Of a DNA stretch of 5,878 bases, positions 1-5,732 are shown piece after piece (the stretch's first letter is position 1; each line of letters opens with the position of its first letter). Location: the NCBI GenBank assembly GCA_002358975.1, contig DEPX01000050.1, positions 5,083 through 10,960 on the forward strand, in the 5' to 3' direction. Made by a program: the position numbers and the translations under genes. Source of the stretch: Micrococcaceae bacterium UBA3381. GTDB lineage: Bacteria; Actinomycetota; Actinomycetes; Actinomycetales; Micrococcaceae. Under the pieces are notes generated by a model. It saw only the letters and a list, made by a program, of their open reading frames with translations. It was not told where the DNA came from and ran no database searches.

Positions 1-960
1 CCCCAAGGTCATATCGACGCGAACATCAGCATATACAGCGAAAGTCGTGAAGAGCTGGAGTACTAGCGTCCAAAAAATTACCCCCGACAAAAATATAGGA
101 ATGTAGGCGAAAACTCTTTTCTTTTCAGGTGGCCTCGTTTTATTCGATGTTAATATGACCCCAAAATACGCAATAGCAATAAGCGTTGTAGCGATTAGTA
201 AGACGTCTGGTAAGTTTTGAAGCGTAACGAATCTTTTGGCAATAATTCCGGTGATCAATACTGCTGTACCAATAAGACCCATGACCCAATATTTGGCGGA
301 TGAGCTTAACGGGTTCGGGATCTTTGTAGCCGCCTTTGGCAGAGATTTCCAACCCCACCAATATATTAGCGCTCCAAATCCCATTCCAAATGCTGCGGCA
401 GAAAACCCGACATGGAATCCAAATCTAGTTTGTAAAAAACCGGTAATGAGTGGGCCAAGGAGGGCTCCGATCATAATTGCAGCATAGAAAAGTGCAAAAC
501 CAGCATCTTGTTTGAGAGGCTTATCTTCATAAAGACTTGCCACTAAAGTACGGATATTGGGAAAGAGCAATCCTGTTCCCAACACAATAAGACTCAAACC
601 TGCTATCAGTCCAGAAATACCTGCACTTAAGGCAAGTGCTATATGCCCCGCCATTATTAGCAGTATGCCGAAGACGACAACATATCTGACCGCGACGACA
701 CGATCAGCTAACCATGCGCCGACAGGTTCTGCTAGATAGACTCCAGCCCCGTAAGCGCCTACAATCCCCAAAGCTACATCTTGAGATAATCCTAAACCAC
801 CTTGCGATACCTCGTAATATATATAATAAGCAACGATTACTTGGATGCCGTAGAAGCTAAGCCTCTCCCACAATTGGGTTCCTGAGAGAACTAATAATCC
901 TATGGGATGCCCGGCTAAGCCTCGCTTCTCAGTCTGATTTTGAGTATTTGACTTTTTCAA
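1..960 (-). CDS. POT/PTR2-family MFS transporter, atypical; N-terminal 320 residues, cut by window edge
   Basis: Family members are inner-membrane symporters that move di-/tripeptides, and sometimes other solutes, with protons. Seen: the frame is open from the TTG at 960 to position 1, giving 320 residues of a protein usually 450-500 long, so the C-terminal helices lie outside the window. Family landmarks in order are HPIGLL (18-23), the TM1 motif as QLWERLSFYG (29-38), YLAEPVGAWLADR in TM2-3 (75-87), GTGLLFPNI in TM4 (128-136), DAGFALFY (152-159) and IFWTLVLQ in TM7 (295-302). Four consensus residues are replaced: first Glu of ExxER is Gln29 (Glu32 and Arg33 remain), TM4 Lys is Phe133, Asn of the YINxG motif is Met163, and Glu of FWxxFEQ is Leu301. 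Start choice: the frame is closed by a TAG at 978-976, no ATG precedes TM1, and AGGAGGGG lies 9 nt upstream of the TTG. It is probably transcribed apart from the oxidase operon, from its own promoter in the 377-nt gap. Family is confident; substrate and proton coupling are not. Confidence 0.9.
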   Translation of the reverse strand, partial: MKKSNTQNQTEKRGLAGHPIGLLVLSGTQLWERLSFYGIQVIVAYYIYYEVSQGGLGLSQDVALGIVGAYGAGVYLAEPVGAWLADRVVAVRYVVVFGILLIMAGHIALALSAGISGLIAGLSLIVLGTGLLFPNIRTLVASLYEDKPLKQDAGFALFYAAIMIGALLGPLITGFLQTRFGFHVGFSAAAFGMGFGALIYWWGWKSLPKAATKIPNPLSSSAKYWVMGLIGTAVLITGIIAKRFVTLQNLPDVLLIATTLIAIAYFGVILTSNKTRPPEKKRVFAYIPIFLSGVIFWTLVLQLFTTFAVYADVRVDMTLG

Positions 961-969
961 AGCAAATAA

Positions 970-977
970 CCCCTCCT
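970..977 (-). promoter_or_regulatory. Ribosome binding site for the POT gene's TTG start
   Basis: On the minus strand this reads AGGAGGGG, a near-perfect anti-Shine-Dalgarno match ending 9 nt before the TTG at 960. It decides the start, because no ATG or GTG is available in frame between the TAG at 978-976 and the first membrane helix. Confidence 0.75.
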
Positions 978-1054
978 ACGCTCAAGTGGATTCAAATCTT
1001 CGGATATTGTCTATTCAGGCAAGCAGGGGTCGATGAATAACAATTAGATACGTA

Positions 1055-1083
1055 TTTATACTGTTCTTAACGAACATTTTCAC
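1055..1083 (-). promoter_or_regulatory. Candidate promoter of the POT gene
   Basis: On the minus strand a TATAAA hexamer (1060-1055) lies 17 nt downstream of GTGAAA (1083-1078), a weak 4/6 match to a sigma70-type -35. Transcription would begin near 1048, leaving a leader of roughly 85-90 nt before the TTG start. The spacer is almost filled by a 15-bp palindrome (1062-1076), a good place for a repressor. Inferred from consensus matching only. The -10 is more convincing than the -35, which is usual for actinobacterial promoters. Confidence 0.4.
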
Positions 1084-1099
1084 CGTTAGTGAGGACAGT
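1060..1099. repeat. Imperfect inverted repeat with an inner 15-bp palindrome
   Basis: Arms 1060-1072 (ACTGTTCTTAACG) and 1084-1099 (CGTTAGTGAGGACAGT) pair along 13 positions with one G-T wobble and a 3-nt bulge, around an 11-nt loop. A separate palindrome, TGTTC-TTAAC-GAACA, covers 1062-1076. No T-run follows on either strand, so this is not an intrinsic terminator. Its overlap with the candidate -35 and -10 suggests an operator, though an RNA hairpin cannot be excluded. Confidence 0.45.
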
Positions 1100-1203
1100 C
1101 ATTAGCGTTACATAGTTAGGTTCTGGAAGTTGCCGAACAGCTCGCTTACTTGCCAAAACTCAACTTCATCTGCTTGCCACTCATAGGTACGAGTCCAAGC
1201 AAT
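1070..1203 (-). pseudogene. Possible relic of a pyridoxamine-phosphate-oxidase-like (PNPOx fold) gene
   Basis: One minus-strand frame, 1203 down to a TAA at 1110-1108, encodes 31 residues containing YEWQADEVEFWQ. This resembles the C-terminal Y-x-x-x-P-x-x-VEFWQ motif of FMN-binding pyridoxamine phosphate oxidases. The Arg-x-His that should follow is absent in that frame, and a TAG at 1206-1204 closes it upstream. A second frame (1159-1070) reads QLPEPNYVTLMTVLTNGE, which resembles the opening strand of the same fold (PN...LAT...DG). Two fold-like fragments in different frames, in C-then-N order, would fit decay or fusion of neighbouring gene ends. Recognised by eye from short motifs; chance is a real alternative. 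Confidence 0.3.
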
Positions 1204-1337
1204 CTAGTGTGGTGCCGTGAATAACCGCGCCGCTAACGTGCTGTATTATTATCCTATTTTCAAGTTATACAGTTTTGTTTGCTTTATGCCGGAATAATAA
1301 AATGGCTTTCGCATTATGTTGTGCTTGAACCACAAAG

Positions 1338-2564
1338 TCAGAGTTGAGACCAACGTCTATTCCAGCCACCTATACTCGACCAAAATTCAGAGAGAGTTTC
1401 TTGTAGCGGTGTGAAACGGTGCGGATTCAGGTGTTCAATATTAAATCTCGTTTCACCAGTCTCAATGAGATCTGCGACAATTTTTCCTATTACTGGCGAG
1501 ACTGTGAAGCCGTATCCGGAGAATCCTGCTGAAACTACGATTCTGCCCGTTGGGCCGTATTGTCCGACGAGAGCATCGAAGTCGACTGACCAGCCGTCCA
1601 TGAGTTTAAGAGAGCGTAACGGTGAATCGTCTAGGCCAACAAAACGTTCTCTAGCCATCATTCGAATGCCATCAAGATCTTGGGGCAGGACATGGAAGTC
1701 GTGCTGTTCAATCTCATCTGCCATACCCCAATTGAAATCTGCGCCAATTTTTACATATGGTTTGTCGAACGACCCAGCACCGTAGAATAGCTCTCCTCGA
1801 CGATCACCTATTGAACCGTGAAATGCGGGAAGCTGGTTCGGGTCAGAATAAGCTGCCATATATTCAGGTTTGGGAATAAACCAACCATTTACTAATCGAC
1901 GTGCGCGAATGGGTAAATCTGGAAGTAGTTCGACGACATAGGCCCCTGGGCTAATGACTAGTTTCTCGACAACATACTCTTTATGCTTAGTAAAAATTCG
2001 GATTCGATCATTATGAATAGCCCATCCGATGACTCGAGTATCAGTGTGTACCTCTGCACCTAGTTTCTGAGCATGATGCACAGCGGTGAAGATAGCCATT
2101 TCGGATCGTACTGCACCTCCCAATTCGTCGAAGACACCGATACCATCGCTGGGGGTATTAAACAACGGGTATCGTTTTTGCATCTGTGAAGAGGAAAGGA
2201 CATTTCGGTCATCACCATCACGAACTCGAGCGTTTTCAGCCATGTTGAGAGAATCTTCATCGTCTTCATAACCGAGGAGCATTACTCCTGAATCAACAAC
2301 AAGATTGGAGTCCGTTTCTCGTTGGAATTGTCTCCACGAGGGCATGACAGCTTCTAGTATTTCGTGGTCTGGAGATCCTTGAGGACTGAACGGTAGTGGA
2401 TGGAGTAATCGGTGTTCTCCTGCGTGTCCGGAGCGTTCATTCGGTGACCAGTGTTGTTCCAGCCCAAGAACACTGACACCCCGTTTGGCAAGTTGATATA
2501 GGGTTTGGGCGCCTGTAGCTCCGAGGCCGATTACAGCAACTTCGGCATCATATTTCTCTACCAA
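1338..2564 (-). CDS. FAD-dependent amine oxidase, sarcosine oxidase / N-methyltryptophan oxidase family, without covalent-FAD cysteine
   Basis: Cytosolic flavoprotein of 408 residues (family about 370-390), predicted to oxidise an amine with O2 to an imine that hydrolyses to an aldehyde, with H2O2 as by-product. Seen: N-terminal FAD fold with GLGATG (13-18) and ribose-binding Glu36; conserved Arg52, Tyr261-Gly262, Lys272 (equivalent of the O2-activating Lys265 of Bacillus monomeric sarcosine oxidase) and GFSGYGF (347-353). Residues differing from that enzyme, aligned by hand: the flavin-linking Cys315 is Leu321 and the protein has no Cys anywhere; the carboxylate-binding Arg52 and Lys348 become His55 and Thr354; His269 becomes Asp276. 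About 17 extra C-terminal residues are Trp-rich. Start is TTG at 2564, since an in-frame TGA lies at 2579-2577 and AAAGGA precedes by 7 nt. Last gene of the permease-dehydrogenase-oxidase set. FAD binding is presumably non-covalent; the substrate is unknown and probably not an N-methyl amino acid. Confidence 0.88.
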   Translation of the reverse strand: MVEKYDAEVAVIGLGATGAQTLYQLAKRGVSVLGLEQHWSPNERSGHAGEHRLLHPLPFSPQGSPDHEILEAVMPSWRQFQRETDSNLVVDSGVMLLGYEDDEDSLNMAENARVRDGDDRNVLSSSQMQKRYPLFNTPSDGIGVFDELGGAVRSEMAIFTAVHHAQKLGAEVHTDTRVIGWAIHNDRIRIFTKHKEYVVEKLVISPGAYVVELLPDLPIRARRLVNGWFIPKPEYMAAYSDPNQLPAFHGSIGDRRGELFYGAGSFDKPYVKIGADFNWGMADEIEQHDFHVLPQDLDGIRMMARERFVGLDDSPLRSLKLMDGWSVDFDALVGQYGPTGRIVVSAGFSGYGFTVSPVIGKIVADLIETGETRFNIEHLNPHRFTPLQETLSEFWSSIGGWNRRWSQL

Positions 2565-2571
2565 GGTTGTA

Positions 2572-2577
2572 TCCTTT
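2572..2577 (-). promoter_or_regulatory. Ribosome binding site for the oxidase TTG start
   Basis: AAAGGA on the minus strand, 7 nt before the TTG at 2564. It supports the TTG start, since the nearest ATG (2580) is out of frame and opens only a 10-codon frame. The site lies in the 64-nt gap after the dehydrogenase stop, as expected for a downstream operon gene. Confidence 0.6.
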
Positions 2578-2628
2578 CATGACAATTTGTTGGCTAAAAG
2601 AGTGGGGTCTGGTCGGATTTACGTTGAA

Positions 2629-4062
2629 TTACCAACTAATAATGTGTGGCAAGGCGACTTCTTTTAGGCCATGCACTCCAAACTCCAAACCAAATCCGGA
2701 GTCTTTGATGCCACCAAAAGGTACTCGAGGATCTACAATTGCGTGTTTATTTATCCACGTCATACCTGCTTCTAATTGCTGTGCTACACGCTTACATTCC
2801 GCAAGATTCTTGCCCCAGACTGAAGACCCTAGGCCGACCTCGAAAGCGTTAGCCCATTCAATAGCTTGATCTAGGTCACGATATTTGATGATAGGTAGTG
2901 CTGGTCCAAACTGCTCCTCAGTCACCAGCGGATTATCTTGGTCGACATTCGAAACCAACGTTGTTGGATAAAAATATCCAGGCTGGTCCTCAGTAGGGTT
3001 ACCGCCGGTCAAGATTTCAGCACCGGCGTTCTTAGCCGAAGCAACAAGGTTTTTGACAATGTCATACTGGGCTTTGTTCTGCAATGGACCAAGAAGATTC
3101 TCTTCATCTAACCCTGGGCCCATGGGCGTATTGTTCGCGATCTCGACTAGGGCTTCGCAGACCTCATCGTAAAGAGATTCAGGAACATATAGTCGTTTCA
3201 GTGCCGAACAAGTTTGTCCAGTATTTACAAATGCACCCCAGAATAGATCTTCGGCAATCTGGTGAGGATCTACGTCATCCAACACAATGCCCGCATCATT
3301 ACCGCCTAGCTCTAATGTCAATCGTGCGAGATTTTCTGCAGCACTACGCATAATCGCACGGCCAGTTGGAGTCGACCCAGTGAACATGACCTTATCGATA
3401 TCAGGATGGCTCACCATTGCAGCGCCAACTTTGCCGTTCCCAGGCACGACTTGTAAAACATTATTCGGCAACACCTGGTTAACGACGTGTGCTAGTGCTT
3501 GAACAGATAGGGGCGTAGTACCGGCGGGTTTTAGAACCACGGTGTTTCCCATTCGCAAAGCTGGCGCAAATTGCCAGACCGAAATCATCATGGGCCAATT
3601 CCAAGGCCCGATGGCTGCTACAACACCAACGGGTTCGTAATGAATTTCGGCTCGCCCAGACTCATCGTCAACGACCACCTCGGGTTCCATTTCAAAATCA
3701 GCATTCGCGCGAAGCCAGTCAGCACAGGCTTGCACTTCAAAACGTGCATTCAGACCGTTAAGCGGCTTTCCATTTTCTCGTGATAATAATTCTGCTAGAC
3801 CTTCAGCTGAGGCCTCTATTGCGTCGGCTGCTTGGTGAAGGAAACTACTGCGTTCCGCATGAGATAAAGCCGCCCACCCAGGTTGACTCCGTTTAGCCTC
3901 GGCGACAGCAGCATGCATCTCATCAATAGTGCCTTGATGCGTGTACCCGATGAGGTCTCCGGAGGCCGGGTCTGAAATAGGACGCCCATTTGGGTCTCCG
4001 GTTGCAAGCAACAGATCGTCGTAAGTGAATTCAGTGCTTTTGTTAGCGCTAGTGGTAGTCAT
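2629..4062 (-). CDS. NAD(P)-dependent aldehyde dehydrogenase, AldA-like
   Basis: Cytosolic enzyme of 477 residues, normal family length, oxidising an aldehyde to its carboxylate. Seen in order: PWNWP with oxyanion Asn155, LKPA with Lys178, the FTGS turn of the Rossmann fold (227-230), LELGG with general base Glu251, GQTC with nucleophile Cys285, EEQFGP with cofactor-ribose Glu383, and PFGG (448-451). All catalytic residues are present. The Glu usually found in KPxE, which binds the adenine-ribose 2'-OH, is Gly181, so NADP may be accepted as well as NAD. LELGGNDAGIVL and the PFGGIKDSGFGLEFG ending resemble a clade I recall from actinomycetes and Streptomyces AldA. Start: ATG at 4062 follows GGAG by 6 nt; a TTG four codons upstream (4074) overlaps that RBS and is less likely. 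It lies 79 nt downstream of the permease and 64 nt upstream of the oxidase, so it probably consumes the aldehyde the oxidase makes. Confidence 0.95.
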   Translation of the reverse strand: MTTTSANKSTEFTYDDLLLATGDPNGRPISDPASGDLIGYTHQGTIDEMHAAVAEAKRSQPGWAALSHAERSSFLHQAADAIEASAEGLAELLSRENGKPLNGLNARFEVQACADWLRANADFEMEPEVVVDDESGRAEIHYEPVGVVAAIGPWNWPMMISVWQFAPALRMGNTVVLKPAGTTPLSVQALAHVVNQVLPNNVLQVVPGNGKVGAAMVSHPDIDKVMFTGSTPTGRAIMRSAAENLARLTLELGGNDAGIVLDDVDPHQIAEDLFWGAFVNTGQTCSALKRLYVPESLYDEVCEALVEIANNTPMGPGLDEENLLGPLQNKAQYDIVKNLVASAKNAGAEILTGGNPTEDQPGYFYPTTLVSNVDQDNPLVTEEQFGPALPIIKYRDLDQAIEWANAFEVGLGSSVWGKNLAECKRVAQQLEAGMTWINKHAIVDPRVPFGGIKDSGFGLEFGVHGLKEVALPHIISW

Positions 4063-4068
4063 TAAGAA

Positions 4069-4072
4069 CTCC
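4069..4072 (-). promoter_or_regulatory. Ribosome binding site fixing the aldehyde dehydrogenase start
   Basis: GGAG on the minus strand, 6 nt before the ATG at 4062. It overlaps the alternative TTG codon at 4074-4072, which argues that the TTG is not the start. Confidence 0.6.
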
Positions 4073-4141
4073 AATAAATCAATTCGAAATCGCCTTTAAA
4101 TGGCTGTTTGTAGTTATCGCTATAAAATTCGTGTCTTGTGC

Positions 4142-5563
4142 TTAATCAAATGTTGTTATTGGTTGGTGATATTGCCTTTCAGAATCAACCTCATCAGCAT
4201 GGAGAATCTCTTCCAGCGGTGTTGTTTCGAAAATCCTCTTCCTCATTACGACTTTCGTCCAAACGATGGCGTACACAACCGCGAGTCCCAACATGATGCC
4301 AACCGTCTTGTAGATCAACGCTGCTTCGTCTGGATCGGTCGAAATATTCGCCATAACCCAAACGAGTCCAGCAATACCGATCAGCTGAAATGAGATGCCC
4401 AAAGGGGACTTGAACGAACGCTTCGCATGCGGATATCTGATCCTTAGGGCTATAACATTGAGGTGCGCAACAACATAAGCGAGCATCCAGCAAAAAGAAC
4501 TTGCTAGAATAAAAATAATTATGGAGCTACCGTCAGCAAAACCGGTGACCAGCAAAAGGACGAATAGTATCCCCATGCTAATTACCGCAACCCACGGGGC
4601 TCCTTTACTGTTTCGCTTTGCAAATATTCTTGGCATTTCATGCTCTTCAGCCATTGCCGCGAGCATCCGTGCAACTGCCGTGATCATAGTGTTTAGAGTG
4701 CTTGCAGTTGCAAGAATGGTAACGATGCCCATCCAAAGGCGACCAATTGGTCCTGCGAGTGCATTTGCAGCAAGAATATGGGGATCTCCAGTTCCCGCGA
4801 GTTGTTCCGGCAATAAGTAATTCAACGTACCGAAACCAAAAATTATGTCAGCAATGAAGATAACAAGAAGTCCTAGAACCATCGCTAGAGGAATATAAAC
4901 TTTAGGCTTTTTTATTTCTTCGGCTAATGGTGTAACAAATTCGACACCGATGAATAACCAAAATGCTAACGCGGTTAAGGACAGAACTCCCACACCCATG
5001 GGATTGAATGGCTGTCCTGCCTCCACAGGCTCCCCTGCTCCTACCCCGGTTAATCCAATGATTCCTAAAATTACGATCGAGCCAACCATGAGGCAAACCA
5101 AGAAAATTTGGACCCAACCGTATACATTGACACTCTGCAGATTGACGAACACCAAAAGAGCTACAACCAGTAACGAAACAATGACAGGACTTATCGGAAG
5201 ATTGAAAACATCGACTACAACTATGCCCGCGATGCCCGCCTCTGCGCTACCGCCAAACAAAATAACCAGCACATAGCCACTAATGACGGCAACTATACTG
5301 ACTACAGATCCCAAAGCAGGGGCCGTATAGCGGTTCAGGCCGCCTGCCCGAGGAATGAGTCCGGATAACTCTGCGAAGGTAAAAGCGACGAACACATTGA
5401 GAAAAAGAGCCGCTATCATCGCGAATATAAAACCCTTGCCGGCAATTCCGATACCCTCACCAAGCGAAACCATGGCGCTAGAACTGACTACTATCCCAAC
5501 TGCCGTAGCAACACCGGCCATAAGACCGATTTTTTTCCCGAGGGGCGTGTGAACTGGAGCCAT
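4142..5563 (-). CDS. APC-superfamily amino acid/amine permease
   Basis: Inner-membrane importer of 473 residues, normal length, with about 12 predicted helices near residues 16-35, 44-66, 86-112, 122-142, 148-172, 190-212, 222-245, 273-303, 324-342, 346-372, 390-407 and 418-439. Seen: the unwound first helix reads VVSSSAMVSLGEGIGIAG (25-42), and the loop after TM2 has FAELSGLIPRAGG (63-75), the typical AELSxxxPxAGG signature. EEIKKPKVYIP (215-225) precedes TM7, and ARMLAAMAEEHEMP (298-311) matches the family's SRxxYAMARDGxLP segment. The C-terminal 35 residues are hydrophilic and probably cytoplasmic. Start: ATG at 5563 preceded by AAAGG at 8 nt. First gene of the likely operon. Its position ahead of an aldehyde dehydrogenase and an amine oxidase suggests it imports the oxidase substrate, but specificity within APC cannot be read from sequence; amino acids, ethanolamine or polyamines are all possible. 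Confidence 0.92.
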   Translation of the reverse strand: MAPVHTPLGKKIGLMAGVATAVGIVVSSSAMVSLGEGIGIAGKGFIFAMIAALFLNVFVAFTFAELSGLIPRAGGLNRYTAPALGSVVSIVAVISGYVLVILFGGSAEAGIAGIVVVDVFNLPISPVIVSLLVVALLVFVNLQSVNVYGWVQIFLVCLMVGSIVILGIIGLTGVGAGEPVEAGQPFNPMGVGVLSLTALAFWLFIGVEFVTPLAEEIKKPKVYIPLAMVLGLLVIFIADIIFGFGTLNYLLPEQLAGTGDPHILAANALAGPIGRLWMGIVTILATASTLNTMITAVARMLAAMAEEHEMPRIFAKRNSKGAPWVAVISMGILFVLLLVTGFADGSSIIIFILASSFCWMLAYVVAHLNVIALRIRYPHAKRSFKSPLGISFQLIGIAGLVWVMANISTDPDEAALIYKTVGIMLGLAVVYAIVWTKVVMRKRIFETTPLEEILHADEVDSERQYHQPITTFD

Positions 5564-5571
5564 CTTATCTG

Positions 5572-5576
5572 CCTTT
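5572..5576 (-). promoter_or_regulatory. Ribosome binding site of the permease gene
   Basis: AAAGG on the minus strand, 8 nt upstream of the ATG at 5563. The same AAAGG core, as AAAGGA, precedes the oxidase gene. Confidence 0.55.
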
Positions 5577-5670
5577 CAAAAAGGGCCTTTCTGAATACCG
5601 CATCTTCTACGCTCTGGAAATAGAGAAAAAGGACGTCATGAACGCCATAGATACGAGGAAAGTCGAAGCC

Positions 5671-5698
5671 ATTAACAACCGAGTGTAACGCTCGTCAC
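5671..5698 (-). promoter_or_regulatory. Weak promoter candidate for the permease-dehydrogenase-oxidase operon
   Basis: On the minus strand GTGACG (5698-5693) and GTTAAT (5676-5671) are separated by 16 nt, each a 4/6 match to sigma70-type hexamers. The shared element GTTCGTTA (5708-5701) ends 2 nt upstream of the -35. The leader would be about 100 nt. The match is poor, so transcript mapping would be needed to accept it. Confidence 0.25.
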
Positions 5699-5732
5699 CC
5701 TAACGAACTAGTCGATATTTCCGATCGTTAGG
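5699..5732. repeat. Perfect 8-bp inverted repeat, possible operator
   Basis: CCTAACGA (5699-5706) and TCGTTAGG (5725-5732) are exact reverse complements separated by 18 nt. ATCGTT also recurs directly at 5724 and 5733. The pair lies about 140-170 nt upstream of the permease start. TAACGAAC at 5701-5708 occurs again in the POT-gene promoter region at 1068-1075. Confidence 0.4.

Larger units (their letters stand above)
961..1337. other. Intergenic region between oxidase and POT gene
   Basis: These 377 nt contain no intact gene. From the oxidase side they hold a short perfect stem just after the oxidase stop (TTGTG at 1319-1323 with CACAA at 1331-1335, 7-nt loop, no T-run), an AT-rich stretch at about 1240-1315, a possible gene relic at 1070-1203, and the candidate promoter and palindromes of the POT gene at 1055-1099. 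TAACG or CGTTA pentamers occur at 1068, 1084, 1106 and 1234. No clear terminator for the upstream operon was found. Confidence 0.6.

Noticed and set aside
236..739. Plus-strand open frames at 236-487 and 557-739
   Set aside because: They lie antisense to the continuous POT reading frame, show no recognisable protein motif, and are explained by its codon composition.
1319..1335. Stem TTGTG/CACAA just after the oxidase stop as an intrinsic terminator
   Set aside because: Only 5 bp, not GC-rich, and no T-run follows on the minus strand.
1411..1785. 124-codon plus-strand frame inside the oxidase gene
   Set aside because: Antisense to well-conserved oxidase motifs (Lys272 and GFSG region), with no RBS and no recognisable family.
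2548..2580. Ten-codon minus-strand mini-ORF (ATG at 2580) overlapping the oxidase start
   Set aside because: It has no clear ribosome binding site, and its first codons are the oxidase's own AAAGGA site; most likely incidental.
4063..4074. TTG at 4074 as the aldehyde dehydrogenase start, adding four residues
   Set aside because: The TTG overlaps the GGAG that is ideally placed for the ATG at 4062, and it has no good RBS itself.
2567..5552. Other plus-strand and out-of-frame minus-strand frames across the dehydrogenase and permease genes
   Set aside because: All overlap strongly supported genes and lack motifs or start signals of their own.
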